Of a stretch of 64,000 nt of DNA, positions 25,699 to 34,637 are shown one piece after another; position 1 is the first letter of the stretch; each line of letters begins with the position of its first letter. The stretch comes from JBLXBZ01 sp048265185 (GTDB lineage: Bacteria > Pseudomonadota > Alphaproteobacteria > Rhizobiales > Stappiaceae). The notes under the pieces are model-generated. The model was not told the DNA's origin. It searched no databases and was given only the letters and a program-made list of their open reading frames with translations. The stretch covers positions 310,001 through 374,000 of the forward strand of contig JBLXBZ010000003.1 of NCBI GenBank assembly GCA_048265185.1. The letters run 5' to 3'. The position numbers and the translations under genes were made by a program.

Positions 25699-26367
25699 AT
25701 GCGGTTTCTTTTGTTTATATATGTTATTTTAGGTTTAAGTTTTTCCGTCTCGGCGCAGACTTTGCCGCCGTTTCTGGACGATCTGGTCACGCCTTTTTCT
25801 GACGCGCCCTCGTTTTCTGACGCGCCCCCTTTTTCTGACGCGAATGAGCTGACCCAGCCTCTACCTGCTGTTCCTTCCGTTGATAAGCTCAGCGAGCTTG
25901 ACAAGCTATATGACGCGCTTGCGCGGGCCAAAGAGCCGGCTGCGGCGGCTGCGGCGGCGCGCAGCATACAAAAGCTCTGGATTGCTTCTGGAAGCCCCAC
26001 CGTTGACCTGCTGATGGCGCGCGCCAATCAAGCGGTGATGGCCGGAAATTTTCCTTTGGCGCTGGACTTGCTTGAGCCTGTGCTGACGATGAAGCCTGAT
26101 TTCGCCGAGGGCTGGAACCGGCGGGCGGCGGTGTTTTATTTGCGCGAGGACTATGGGCGGGCTTTGGCGGATATTGAGCGCGTTCTCGCGCTGGAGCCGC
26201 GTCATTGGGGGGCGTTGTCCGGTCTTGCTGGAATTTTGCGCCGTCTTGATCGCGACGCGCAAGCATTGACGGTGTTTAGGGAAATATTAAAAATATACCC
26301 TTTGCAAGACGGCGCTCGAAAAGCGGTGGAGGCGCTGGAAGAAAAAAATAAAGGCGACGCTATTTAA
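25699..26367 (+). CDS. Periplasmic TPR-repeat protein
   Basis: A 222-residue exported protein. The signal peptide ends near VSA (residue 18) and is followed by a short triplicated segment (FSDAPS, FSDAPP, FSDANE at about 33-50). An alanine-rich helical region and at least three tetratricopeptide-like repeats run from about 95 to 215 (AVMAGNFPLALDLLEPVLTM, YLREDYGRALADIERVLAL, LDRDAQALTVFREILKIYP). TPR proteins of this size are common near pyruvate kinase in Hyphomicrobiales, but I know no function. It converges on pyk through a clear terminator. Confidence 0.75.
   Translation: MRFLLFIYVILGLSFSVSAQTLPPFLDDLVTPFSDAPSFSDAPPFSDANELTQPLPAVPSVDKLSELDKLYDALARAKEPAAAAAAARSIQKLWIASGSPTVDLLMARANQAVMAGNFPLALDLLEPVLTMKPDFAEGWNRRAAVFYLREDYGRALADIERVLALEPRHWGALSGLAGILRRLDRDAQALTVFREILKIYPLQDGARKAVEALEEKNKGDAI
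25795..25848 (+). repeat. Three tandem 18-bp coding repeats
   Basis: Units at 25795, 25813 and 25831 all begin TTTTCTGACGCG and encode FSDA plus two variable residues. They lie in the linker just after the signal peptide of the TPR protein. Confidence 0.8.
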
Positions 26368-26488
26368 TTAAGCTCATAGCCTCATATGCGCCGCTTATGC
26401 TTTGGCTTTGAATTAAGGGCGTATAACATCTCCACGGCGCGAAGGTCCTCCTTAACGCCTCCAGAAGGCGTGAGAGAATGCTGCGACG

Positions 26489-26524
26489 AAAGCGCCCGCC
26501 AGAGAAAGCTCTAGCGGGCGCTTT
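26489..26524. terminator. Bidirectional terminator
   Basis: AAAGCGCCCGC (26489-26499) and GCGGGCGCTTT (26514-26524) are perfect 11-base arms with A and T ends, between the converging TPR gene and pyk. Confidence 0.75.
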
Positions 26525-26576
26525 AAGATCATCCAAATCTATAGTTTTAAACCGTTAGACCATAGGCGCGGCAGCG

Positions 26577-28016
26577 TCATAGGCCGCTGAGGCCATCGCT
26601 GCCGACGAAAGCGATCCGCAGCATATTCGTTGAGCCGGGGGTGCCAAATGGGACGCCGGCGGTGACGATGATGCGCTGTCCCGGCTTGGCGAACTCCTCG
26701 GAGAAGGAGATTTGGCAGGCGCGGTCAACCATGTCGTCTTCGTGGGCGGCGTCTTTGCTTACGACGCAATGCAGTCCCCAAGTCAGCGAAAGCCGCCGCG
26801 CGGTGGCGACGACTGGGGAGAGAGCGATGACGGGAACGGACGGGCGTTCGCGCGCCGCTCTCATGCCTGTGGCGCCGGATGAGGTGTAGCAAACCACGGC
26901 GGCGAGGTTCAGCGTTTCGGCAATTTGCCGCGCGGCGGCGGAAATGGCGTCGGCGCCGGTGGCCTCCGGCTCCGTGCGCTGGGCGTGGACGATGTTGCGA
27001 TAGGTTGGATCGCGTTCCACCTGGCTTGCAATCCGGTCCATCGTTTCAACGGCTTCGACGGGGAAATCTCCCGCGGCGGATTCGGCTGAAAGCATGACGG
27101 CGTCCGCGCCTTCATAAACCGCAGTGGCCACGTCGGAAACTTCCGCGCGCGTTGGAACGGGCGAGGTGATCATAGATTCCAGCATTTGCGTGGCGACTAC
27201 GACGGGTTTGCCAGCGCGGCGTGCGGCGCGGGTCATCTGCTTTTGCAGGCCCGGCACCATCTCGATAGGCATTTCAACGCCAAGGTCGCCCCTCGCCACC
27301 ATGATGGCGTCGGACAGTTCGATGATCTCGGACAAACGCTCAATGGCTTGTGGTTTTTCGATCTTCGCGAGCACGCCTGCGCGGCCTCTGGTAATTTTGC
27401 GCACTTCAGCCAAATCATCCGGACGTTGGACAAAGGAGAGCGCGATCCAGTCGACATTGGCCTCCAGCGCGGCGTCCAGATCGCGGCGATCTTTATCCGT
27501 CAACGCGCCTACGGGAATTTCAGAATCCGGAACGCTGACGCCTTTGCGATTGGAGAGTTTGCCGCCGACCTCGACTTTGGTCTCCGCGAAGTCCTGCGCG
27601 CATTTCGTCACCGTGAGCCGGATCTTGCCGTCATCAAGCAGAAGGCGATGGCCAACCTGAAGAGCTTGCAGAATCTCTGGATGCGGTAGATGCACCCGGT
27701 TAATGTCGCCGGGAGCGGTGTCGCTGTCGAGACGGAAGCTTGCGCCATTCTCAAGGAGAACCGCTTCGTCATTTTCAAAGGCGCCGACGCGCAGTTTTGG
27801 CCCCTGTAGATCCGCCAGAATCGCGATAGGTCGCTTGAGTTTTTCCTCCACGCTTCGAATTCGGCTGACCAATGTGTTCAGCAGCGAATGATTTGTGTGG
27901 CTCATATTGATTCGAAATACGTCGGCTCCGGCGCGGAAGAGCTTTTCTATGGTCTCCGTGTCCGAAGAGGACGGGCCGAGAGTTGCTAAGATTTTGACCC
28001 GTCTATTCCGTTTCAT
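26577..28016 (-). CDS. pyk: Pyruvate kinase
   Basis: Last step of glycolysis, phosphoenolpyruvate plus ADP to pyruvate plus ATP. Seen motifs: ATLGPSS and FRINMSHTNH near the N-terminus, the B domain (about 70-165), the active-site block VLAKIEKPQAIERL (about 228), VARGDLGVEMP (about 249), TQMLESMITSPVPTRAEVSDVATAVYEG split across 283-311, and an SAESAAGDFPVEAV segment. The 479-residue length is normal. It overlaps the DUF1036 gene by four bases, so the two are co-transcribed, and a glycerate kinase lies just upstream on the same strand. That suggests a unit handling phosphoglycerate and pyruvate carbon. Confidence 0.97.
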   Translation of the reverse strand: MKRNRRVKILATLGPSSSDTETIEKLFRAGADVFRINMSHTNHSLLNTLVSRIRSVEEKLKRPIAILADLQGPKLRVGAFENDEAVLLENGASFRLDSDTAPGDINRVHLPHPEILQALQVGHRLLLDDGKIRLTVTKCAQDFAETKVEVGGKLSNRKGVSVPDSEIPVGALTDKDRRDLDAALEANVDWIALSFVQRPDDLAEVRKITRGRAGVLAKIEKPQAIERLSEIIELSDAIMVARGDLGVEMPIEMVPGLQKQMTRAARRAGKPVVVATQMLESMITSPVPTRAEVSDVATAVYEGADAVMLSAESAAGDFPVEAVETMDRIASQVERDPTYRNIVHAQRTEPEATGADAISAAARQIAETLNLAAVVCYTSSGATGMRAARERPSVPVIALSPVVATARRLSLTWGLHCVVSKDAAHEDDMVDRACQISFSEEFAKPGQRIIVTAGVPFGTPGSTNMLRIAFVGSDGLSGL

Positions 28017-28543
28017 CGCGCGCCTGTCCCTTCTTGCATTGGTTCCGTCAGCTGGATTGTCCAGCTGGCTTGTTCACCTGTGTCGACTTCAAAAAAACCT
28101 GTCCGCTCATATCCGCGAGCGACGCAGTCTTCAATGCCTTTAATTGTGAATTCTTTTTGACGGGTGCACATATACGCTGGTCCGCCCCATTCGCCAACCC
28201 GTCCGTCAACTCCTCCGTAGTCAAAAGCGTAAATGTAATAGTAACGTGACGTCAATTGTCCGCCAATGAGGGTCTCGCAAGTGTTGGGCGGGAGGTTCCA
28301 CCACCCTTCGGTTAGCCACTCCGTTTCGAGGTGATAGCCGATCGCGACGCCGACTTTACCCTCTGTTTTGTTGCATAGTCGCAGGTCCGCTTTTGCTTCT
28401 GATGATGAAACAGTTAATGAAATCAAGGTGAAAAATAAAAAAAGAGAGGCGATAGCGCAAGTGGAGGCGCGTTGTTTCACATGTTGGAAGAGACGTGTTG
28501 CCACTGCTGCCCGCCTGGCGCTCAGGTCGTAATTGCTGATCAT
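28013..28543 (-). CDS. DUF1036 membrane-anchored or exported protein
   Basis: A 176-residue protein with one hydrophobic segment near residues 29-48 (a signal or anchor) followed by a DUF1036 domain. Family features include LRLCNKTEGKVGVAIGY, WWNLPPNTCETLIGG and YYYIYAFDYGG. The mature part holds several cysteines, compatible with disulfides in the periplasm. The function of DUF1036 is unknown, but the gene is regularly found next to pyk in Hyphomicrobiales, as here with a four-base overlap. The frame opens at a TTG at 28606 inside the glycerate kinase gene; ATG 28543 avoids that overlap and is preferred, though neither has a strong ribosome site. Confidence 0.75.
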   Translation of the reverse strand: MISNYDLSARRAAVATRLFQHVKQRASTCAIASLFLFFTLISLTVSSSEAKADLRLCNKTEGKVGVAIGYHLETEWLTEGWWNLPPNTCETLIGGQLTSRYYYIYAFDYGGVDGRVGEWGGPAYMCTRQKEFTIKGIEDCVARGYERTGFFEVDTGEQASWTIQLTEPMQEGTGAR

Positions 28544-28577
28544 GCTTTGTCTCAGTCCGCAGCCTTCTATAAGCGTG

Positions 28578-29927
28578 TTAATGCTGGCTGCAAGTTTGAT
28601 TGTCAACGATGATGGCTCTGAAGTCGTTTACATTTGTATATGTGGGGCCTGTCTTCACAAGATCGCCTAAGGCGTTGAAGAAGCCGGAGCTGTCGTTTCT
28701 CTCTAAAAATAAGGCGGCGTCAAGGCCGGCGACCGACGCGCGCGATAAAGTTTCAGGATCAATCAAGGCGCCTGCCGGATCGTCTGCGAAGCCGTCGCCG
28801 CCGTCGGTGCCGTCAGTGTCGCCGGCGATTGCGGAAATCGCTGGATGCCCATCGAGTGCAAGTGCGAGGGCGAGGGCGTATTCCTGATTCGGTCCCCCGC
28901 GCCCGTCGCCGCGAATGGTGACGGTCAGCTCGCCTCCTGACAGGAGGACTGCGCGTTTTCCCTGCGCCGCCAGCGCTATCGCTCGCCGGGCGTGGTTCTG
29001 GGCCACCTCTCGGGCCTCTCCCTCCAAGCTGTCTCCCAACTGGATTACTTCATAGCCGGCGTTTGTGGCGATTTTCATCGCCGCTTCCAGAGAAAGCGCG
29101 GGCTTTGCGATAATTTTGAACACGCCGCGTGCGATCAGTGGATTGTCGCCCTTGGGCGTCTCGTTTCCCTGATCATGCAACGCCTTTGCGATTGCCGGCG
29201 CCATTTTGATCGAGTGTCGGCGGCAAATTTCAAGCGCGTCTTCAAGGCGGCTTGGATCTGCGACCGTGGGGCCGGAAGCGATGCTGGCGGGATCGTCATG
29301 GGGCACGTCTGAGATGGCGAGGGTTGTCAGCGCCACGTTTTGCGGCACTTCAAGCGCCAGCCGTCCGCCCTTGATGCGCGAGAGGTGTTTGCGCACGGTG
29401 TTGATTTCGCTGATGGTTGCCCCTGAGCGAAGCAGCGCGCGGGTCAGCGCTTGCTTTTCATCCAAAGTAATCTGACCAGCTGGCGCGATCCAATTGGCGG
29501 ACCCGCCTCCGGAAAGGAGTACGACTACGTGGTCTTCCGGCGTCGCGGCGCGTGCTAATGTGAGCGCCTGCTCCGTCGCGGCGACGCCAGCGGCGTCCGG
29601 CACGGGATGTCCCGCCTCGATCACGTCGATTAGCCGCGTGACTTTGGCGTAGCCATGGCGGGTGACGCAAAGACCTGTGAGCCTGTCGTGGGGGACTTTC
29701 AAGTCATCCAGATAGCGTCGCTCGGCGGCGACCGTCATGGCGGCGGCGGCCTTTCCTGCGGCGAGCAAAATTATTCGGCTTTGCGGATGCGTTGGCAGGG
29801 GCAAGTGATTGGGGACGCAATTCTCCGCACGGGCGACGGCTATCGCCGACGTGAATAGTTGCTCAAGCAATGCGCGTTGTTGATAGGCGTTCGCCACGTG
29901 TTGTTCCTGTCGCTGTATGTCGTCCAT
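28578..29927 (-). CDS. gck: Glycerate 2-kinase (MOFRL family)
   Basis: Phosphorylates D-glycerate, in this family usually to 2-phosphoglycerate, the step that returns carbon from the serine cycle or from glyoxylate to central metabolism. The protein (449 residues) has LLAAGKAAAAMT near 54, the glycine-rich VVLLSGGGSANW near 136, SGPTVADPSRLEDAL, LSGGELTVTIRGDGRGGPNQEY (about 335-356) and the MOFRL-domain AIAGDTDGTDGGDGFAGA-like block near 375. It is co-oriented with DUF1036 and pyk, and the ethylmalonyl-CoA genes ccr and ecm lie elsewhere in the window, a combination fitting serine-cycle methylotrophy or C2 growth. Hydroxypyruvate reductase, a frequent misannotation of this family, is excluded by the domain content. 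Confidence 0.88.
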   Translation of the reverse strand: MDDIQRQEQHVANAYQQRALLEQLFTSAIAVARAENCVPNHLPLPTHPQSRIILLAAGKAAAAMTVAAERRYLDDLKVPHDRLTGLCVTRHGYAKVTRLIDVIEAGHPVPDAAGVAATEQALTLARAATPEDHVVVLLSGGGSANWIAPAGQITLDEKQALTRALLRSGATISEINTVRKHLSRIKGGRLALEVPQNVALTTLAISDVPHDDPASIASGPTVADPSRLEDALEICRRHSIKMAPAIAKALHDQGNETPKGDNPLIARGVFKIIAKPALSLEAAMKIATNAGYEVIQLGDSLEGEAREVAQNHARRAIALAAQGKRAVLLSGGELTVTIRGDGRGGPNQEYALALALALDGHPAISAIAGDTDGTDGGDGFADDPAGALIDPETLSRASVAGLDAALFLERNDSSGFFNALGDLVKTGPTYTNVNDFRAIIVDNQTCSQH

Positions 29928-29955
29928 TAGTTTGGTGTTTTAATGTTCAGTCAGT

Positions 29956-30942
29956 CTAGGTTTTTTTCGGCCGGGCGGTCCAGATTCCGAGTAAAATAAT
30001 TACGCCGCCGAAGCTTTGCAGCGGCGTCAGGGCTTCGCCGAGCAGAATCCATGCAAAAAACGCCGCCGCCACAGCTTCAAGATAAATCACTAATGATGAA
30101 AAACCCGCCGGCAAATGGCCAAGGGAAAAGGCGAGTAATCCCTGCCCCCCAGCGTGGCAGAATATGGCGATCACGAAGAGCGCCGCATATCCATGCCATG
30201 TGGTTGGCAAAAAATTGGTTTCAAAAAAGAACGCTGCGAAGAACAGGGTCACGGCGGTGACCATAGTGGTGCGCAGCATGAGCAGGCCCGTTCCTACGCT
30301 GGCCTTGCGGGCGAAGCGCATGGCGAGAAAATAGCCGCCAAAAAAGACGCTTGTTAAAACCCCATAAAGATCGCCGGCTAGCCGTTCGTTCGCGATTGTC
30401 AAACTGGAGCCAATCAAGCCGCTGGCGCCGATAATGCACATTAAAAGACCGAGGAACATTTGTTTCGTCACCGGCTCTGCGAGCACGAGGCCTGACAGCA
30501 AAAGCACCCAAACCGGCGCCATGGTCGCGAGGAAAGTTGCGTTGGCGACGGAGGTTTTCATGATGGCTAAATGCCAGAAGAATAAGTCTCCAGCAAACAA
30601 CAAACCTGCGCAGATGGTCGCTTTGTCCCATTTGGCCGCTGGGGCCTGCGCTTGTTTTGTTTCAATCGCCGCCCAAAGGCCAAGGGCGGGCAAAGCAAGA
30701 GCCACACGCCAAAATGCGCTGGTGAATGGGCCAACCTCCGCATGGCGCACGAAAATAGGAGAAATCCCAAGCGCCAGCGCGCCGCCAAGCAGCGCTATAA
30801 AGGCGGTGATGGAGCGTGTTTCCGTAATTTGCGCGCGGCGATTGGGAGGGGCGTCTTTCATAAGCGTTTCGTTTGAGTTAGCGGATGGAATGATTCGTTG
30901 GTTTCGATCAACTATAGCTAATTCCACCGCCTTGCTGTTCAT
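29956..30942 (-). CDS. DMT-superfamily permease (EamA type)
   Basis: An inner-membrane transporter with about ten hydrophobic helices arranged as two EamA repeats. The second half ends LGEALTPLQSFGGVIILLGIWTARPKK, the usual EamA close (split here around residue 310). Substrates of this group are metabolites such as amino acids or nucleosides and cannot be predicted. The open frame extends to 31134, but the extra N-terminal part is basic, non-conserved and overlaps the divergent DUF1244 gene, so ATG 30942 (about 328 residues) is chosen; ATG 30861 is also possible. It is a single-gene unit 13 bases after the glycerate kinase start region. Confidence 0.82.
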   Translation of the reverse strand: MNSKAVELAIVDRNQRIIPSANSNETLMKDAPPNRRAQITETRSITAFIALLGGALALGISPIFVRHAEVGPFTSAFWRVALALPALGLWAAIETKQAQAPAAKWDKATICAGLLFAGDLFFWHLAIMKTSVANATFLATMAPVWVLLLSGLVLAEPVTKQMFLGLLMCIIGASGLIGSSLTIANERLAGDLYGVLTSVFFGGYFLAMRFARKASVGTGLLMLRTTMVTAVTLFFAAFFFETNFLPTTWHGYAALFVIAIFCHAGGQGLLAFSLGHLPAGFSSLVIYLEAVAAAFFAWILLGEALTPLQSFGGVIILLGIWTARPKKT

Positions 30943-31065
30943 TTTCCGTTGTTGTCTCTGGCGTGGCGTCTTATGACGGGGGAGGCTAGTCGGGTGAAGC
31001 TGCGAAAGCGGTGAAGCGAAGTTGGTTTGGCCGACGATGTTTGAGCATGCGAGAAGGAGGATGCC

Positions 31066-31365
31066 GTGAGCGATCTGGACCCGAAAGTGAAGCTTGAGCT
31101 GGAGGCGGCGGCGTTTCGCCGGCTGGTGGCGCATTTACGCGAGCGCAGCGACGTGCAGAATATCGATATGATGAATTTGGCCGGCTTTTGCCGTAATTGT
31201 CTGTCCAGATGGTACGGCGAGGCCGCGCAGGAAAAAGGGCTCGCCCTGTCAAAAGAAGACGCTCGCGAAATTATTTATGGAATGCCTTACGAAGAGTGGA
31301 AAAATTTATATCAGACTGAGGCGAGCGCGGCGCAAAAGGCGGCGTTTGAAGGTAATGAAACGTAA
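31066..31365 (+). CDS. DUF1244 family protein
   Basis: A 99-residue cytoplasmic protein starting at GTG 31066 with AAGGAGG about five bases upstream, a strong ribosome site that decides the start. It is mainly helical. The conserved region runs AAAFRRLVAHLRERSDVQN, MMNLAGFCRNCLSRWY and AREIIYGMPYEEWK, with two cysteines three residues apart (FCRNC). The family is widespread in proteobacteria and has a solved structure, but no function is known to me. Divergent from the DMT permease; gapR follows on the same strand after 266 bases without a visible gene. Confidence 0.88.
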   Translation: MSDLDPKVKLELEAAAFRRLVAHLRERSDVQNIDMMNLAGFCRNCLSRWYGEAAQEKGLALSKEDAREIIYGMPYEEWKNLYQTEASAAQKAAFEGNET

Positions 31366-31631
31366 TATTAAAGCTGAAGGGGCAAGAGTCGCGCAGGTCT
31401 CTTGACCTTTGTCTTGTCTCATGGCACGCCAACGCCCCTTGGGATGATGGATTTAAGTTTGATGCGGAGTATGGCTCCAAAATCCGCATGTTTTACCCGC
31501 CTCCCATGTTTTGCGTGGGGTCAAGCGCGTCCAACCATGCGTGTTGGCTCCGCCCTTTCCAATTCGTTGGCGCGGGCGGGCCGATGATCAGATGAGTGGC
31601 GTTACGAACGTTAACTGGAGAATATGCAATA

Positions 31632-31892
31632 ATGTCTGGACCTGATGGAGTTGCGGCGGATCAGCTGCGGGCCTTTGTCGAACGAATTGAGCGTTTGGAA
31701 GAAGAAAAAAAAGTCATTGCTGACGACATCAAGGATGTGTACGCGGAAGCGAAAGGCAATGGCTTCGATATAAAAATTTTACGGAAAGTGATTTCTTTGC
31801 GCAAAAAGAAACCGCATGAACGTGAAGAAGAAGACGCGATTCTTGATCTTTACGTGCATGCGTTGGGCATGGCTGGTCCCGCTGAAGAATAA
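31632..31892 (+). CDS. gapR: GapR, DUF2312 nucleoid-associated protein
   Basis: An 86-residue DNA-binding protein. In Caulobacter GapR forms a tetrameric clamp on overtwisted, A+T-rich DNA ahead of replication and transcription forks and stimulates topoisomerases. The sequence is nearly the family consensus: DQLRAFVERIERLEEEKK (long coiled-coil helix), IKDVYAEAKGNGFDIKILRK and ISLRKKKPHEREEEDAILDLY, ending in a short helix. ATG 31632 is chosen; the frame extends upstream to 31596 without conservation. A strong bidirectional terminator follows. Confidence 0.95.
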   Translation: MSGPDGVAADQLRAFVERIERLEEEKKVIADDIKDVYAEAKGNGFDIKILRKVISLRKKKPHEREEEDAILDLYVHALGMAGPAEE

Positions 31893-31928
31893 ACGGATCT
31901 CAGCGACGCCGTTTTCTCTATTATTTAA

Positions 31929-31962
31929 AATTATGGCGCGCTCATGGGAGCGCGCCATAATT
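31929..31962. terminator. Bidirectional terminator between gapR and leuC
   Basis: Perfect 15-base arms AATTATGGCGCGCTC (31929-31943) and GAGCGCGCCATAATT (31948-31962) around a four-base loop. A and T ends serve both strands. Confidence 0.85.
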
Positions 31963-32019
31963 GTTTGGCGAAGAATTTAATTTGAGCGCGGTCTGAACGC
32001 CGCAACCGCAAAAGCGCGC

Positions 32020-33432
32020 TTAGTCGCGCGCCCAGTCGCGGATGTCGACAAAACGACCGGCGATGGCCGCGGCCGCCGCCATGGATGGGGAAACGAGATG
32101 CGTGCGGCCCTTGAACCCCTGACGGCCTTCAAAGTTACGGTTCGACGTTGAAGCGCAGCGCTCGCCCGGCTTCAGCTTGTCCGCGTTCATGGCCAGGCAC
32201 ATGGAGCATCCCGGTTCGCGCCATTCAAAACCTGCGTCGATGAAGATTTTATCCAAACCTTCCGCTTCGGCCTGTTCTTTCACCAGACCGGAGCCGGGAA
32301 CCACCATGGCGCTGACGTTGGCGGCGACTTTGCCGCCCTTGATCGCCGCAGCGGCCTGACGCAGATCTTCGATTCGCCCGTTGGTGCAAGAGCCGATGAA
32401 AACTCGGTCGATTGTGATGTCGGTGATTTTCTCACCCGCCTTGAGGCCCATATACTCCAGCGCCCGATGTTTGGACGCGCGTCGGTTGGCGTCGGCGATG
32501 TCGTCCGGGTTTGGAACGACGCCGGTGACGGAGACCACGTCTTCAGGCGAGGAGCCCCAAGTGACGATTGGGGGAAGGTTCGCGGCGTCCAAGCGAACTT
32601 CCTTATCGAAAACAGCGCTTTCGTCGGTGAAGAGCGTGCGCCAATAGGCCTCCGCCTGCTCCCACGCGGCTCCTTTTGGGGCCTTCGGGCGGCCTTTCAG
32701 ATATTCGTAGGTGACGTCGTCGGGGGCGATCAACCCGGCGCGCGCGCCTGCCTCGATGGACATATTGCACACGGTCATCCGCCCTTCCATGGAAAGAGCG
32801 CGAATAGCTTCGCCGGCGTATTCGATCACATGGCCGGTGCCGCCCGCCGTTCCGATTTCGCCGATGATGGCGAGCACGATGTCTTTCGCGGTAACACCTT
32901 CGGGAAGGACGCCGTCGACGGTGACGCGCATGTTTTTGGCTTTTTTCTGGATCAAGGTCTGGGTGGCGAGCACATGCTCCACTTCAGACGTTCCGATGCC
33001 ATGAGCAAGAGAGCCGAAAGCGCCATGGGTGGAGGTGTGGCTGTCGCCGCAGACGATGGTCATGCCCGGCAAGGTGAAGCCCTGTTCCGGCCCTACGATA
33101 TGCACGACGCCCTGCCGCGGGTCGGTTTCATTGTAATACTCGACGTTGAATTCAGCGGCGTTATTAGCCAGCGTGTTGACTTGCAGCGCGCTCTCCGGGT
33201 CATCAATGCCGTGCGAACGGTCCGTGGTCGGCACGTTATGATCGACCACGGCGAGGGTTTTGCTTGGCTGGCGCACCGTTCTGCCAGTCATGCGCAAGCC
33301 TTCAAAGGCCTGGGGGCTGGTCACTTCATGCACCAAGTGCCTGTCGATATATAAAAGGCAAGTGCCGTCGTCTTGCGAGGCGACCAGATGGTCGTCCCAA
33401 ATCTTGTCATAGAGAGTTTTCGCCTGGCTCAT
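32020..33432 (-). CDS. leuC: 3-isopropylmalate dehydratase large subunit
   Basis: With LeuD it isomerises 2-isopropylmalate to 3-isopropylmalate in leucine synthesis, using a 4Fe-4S cluster. Cluster cysteines are visible in FIGSCTNGRIEDLR (about residue 349) and EPGCSMCLAMN (about 409). Substrate motifs include GDSHTSTHGAFGSLAHGIGTSEVEHVLATQ (about 130-160, split) and the C-terminal CASTSNRNFEGRQG. The 470-residue length is normal. AGGAG lies upstream of ATG 33432. leuD is not in the window. Not aconitase, which is about twice as long. Confidence 0.97.
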   Translation of the reverse strand: MSQAKTLYDKIWDDHLVASQDDGTCLLYIDRHLVHEVTSPQAFEGLRMTGRTVRQPSKTLAVVDHNVPTTDRSHGIDDPESALQVNTLANNAAEFNVEYYNETDPRQGVVHIVGPEQGFTLPGMTIVCGDSHTSTHGAFGSLAHGIGTSEVEHVLATQTLIQKKAKNMRVTVDGVLPEGVTAKDIVLAIIGEIGTAGGTGHVIEYAGEAIRALSMEGRMTVCNMSIEAGARAGLIAPDDVTYEYLKGRPKAPKGAAWEQAEAYWRTLFTDESAVFDKEVRLDAANLPPIVTWGSSPEDVVSVTGVVPNPDDIADANRRASKHRALEYMGLKAGEKITDITIDRVFIGSCTNGRIEDLRQAAAAIKGGKVAANVSAMVVPGSGLVKEQAEAEGLDKIFIDAGFEWREPGCSMCLAMNADKLKPGERCASTSNRNFEGRQGFKGRTHLVSPSMAAAAAIAGRFVDIRDWARD

Positions 33433-33515
33433 GTGGGTCTCCTCGAGAGGGAATATCGGCTGTGGCGGGCCGCGCCTGTCAAATTTATGGATGCAGTCTG
33501 GAACCTGAAAAAGCG

Positions 33516-33677
33516 CTAGGAAGCCAATAGCAATCCGAATGCGGCTGTTAGGCGGGCGTGAAAGCGGCCGGGAAGACGGCGATGATCATGGATGGCGGCG
33601 AAATCCATCGTGCCCTTGTAAAGCACGTTTCTGGATGCATAGGCCGCATCGATCTGTTGTGTCGCCATAGTCATCAT
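33516..33677 (-). CDS. Possible small protein, unrecognised
   Basis: A 53-codon frame starting ATGATGACTATG on the minus strand and ending just upstream of the leuC leader. The product would be basic and Ala/His-rich with TMDFAAIHDHRRLPGRF in the middle. I recognise no family and see no strong ribosome site. Listed only because its codon use looks normal for the genome and the gap is large. Confidence 0.2.
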   Translation of the reverse strand: MMTMATQQIDAAYASRNVLYKGTMDFAAIHDHRRLPGRFHARLTAAFGLLLAS

Positions 33678-33885
33678 TTCAACGGTGGGGACGCCTGCTT
33701 ATCCGGTTAACCTGCATTTAAATGCCGTAAATATCGTCGTCTTGCAAGAACTCAAGCGTTGTAAGCGCCAAAGACTGCAGGCGCCGGGCGGTACGGCCGC
33801 CTAATTTCGCATGAACGGGCGTCTGTCGTTATCATTTTGCGCTGCAGCTTGGCGCTTAATGGACGGGAGCAAGCGTCTGCGACGC

Positions 33886-33907
33886 AAAACGGCCCCGTAG
33901 GGCCGCT
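33886..33907 (-). terminator. Rho-independent terminator after rplS
   Basis: On the minus strand a stem GCGGCCC-TACG-GGGCCGT is followed by TTTT, 35 bases beyond the rplS stop. Confidence 0.75.
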
Positions 33908-33941
33908 TCAAATTCGTCTGGAGGCCGATCACCGGCCAATA

Positions 33942-34418
33942 TTATTCGGCTGCGGGCTCAGCCGCCGCTGCGTCTTTCTCCACCTGTTTCGCTGCTTCAG
34001 CTTGTGCTTTTGCTGCGGCGATGTCGGAGCGAACTTCGTCGTTCAAACGGCGCGCGCGAACGTTTGTCGCTTCAACGATACGAGCCGATTTACCACGACG
34101 ATCGCGCAGGTAGTAAAGTTTCGCGCGGCGAACCTTACCGCGGCGTACAACTTCAACGCCTTCCACCATCGGCGAGAAAACCGGGAAAACACGCTCAACG
34201 CCTTCGCCGTAGGAAATCTTGCGAACGGTGAAGCTTTCGTTGATGCCGCCGCCGGAGCGGGCGATGCATACGCCTTCATAGGCCTGAGTACGCGTGCGCG
34301 TGCCTTCCGTGACCTTCACGTTGACACGGACGGTGTCCCCTGGCGAAAATTCCGGCAGCTTACGCTGGGCGGTGATTTTTTCCATTTCTTCAGCATTGAG
34401 CTGTTCGATAATGTTCAT
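33942..34418 (-). CDS. rplS: 50S ribosomal protein L19
   Basis: Large-subunit protein at the 30S-50S interface. The core reads PEFSPGDTVRVNVKVTEG, FEGVCIAR-like AYEGVCIARSGGG, FTVRKISYGEGVERVFP and RAKLYYLRDRRGKSARI. The C-terminal 40 residues are an Ala/Glu-rich extension typical of alphaproteobacterial L19, making 158 residues instead of about 115. AGAAGG precedes ATG 34418. It is the promoter-distal gene of the ffh-aroQ-rpsP-rimM-trmD-rplS run, with a 219-base gap to trmD. Confidence 0.97.
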   Translation of the reverse strand: MNIIEQLNAEEMEKITAQRKLPEFSPGDTVRVNVKVTEGTRTRTQAYEGVCIARSGGGINESFTVRKISYGEGVERVFPVFSPMVEGVEVVRRGKVRRAKLYYLRDRRGKSARIVEATNVRARRLNDEVRSDIAAAKAQAEAAKQVEKDAAAAEPAAE

Positions 34419-34637
34419 GGCGCTTTACCTTCTCTTGTTTTCACACGGTCAGAGCGTCCACGAACGATCAAGTCGTCGGGACGAATTCACCGAAAATTTG
34501 GCCATTGCCGAAACTTTTGGCTCAGAAACTTTGTTCGGAGCCTTATGGGACTATGCGCTAGCTTGGGGCTGCAAAAAAACCCACGCGGCCCGCATGGAAC
34601 CCGTTTGCGGGTGAGATAGCTGAAAAAGTCACCGTTG

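Larger units (their letters stand above)
33433..33941. other. Non-coding gap between leuC and rplS
   Basis: Some 500 bases with no convincing gene. It contains a possible 53-codon frame (33516-33677, minus), the rplS terminator (33886-33907) and the leuC leader. No leucine-rich leader peptide was recognised. Confidence 0.5.

Noticed and set aside
32467..33354. Long + strand frame of 295 codons
   Set aside because: Antisense to leuC over its whole length, with no recognisable domain.
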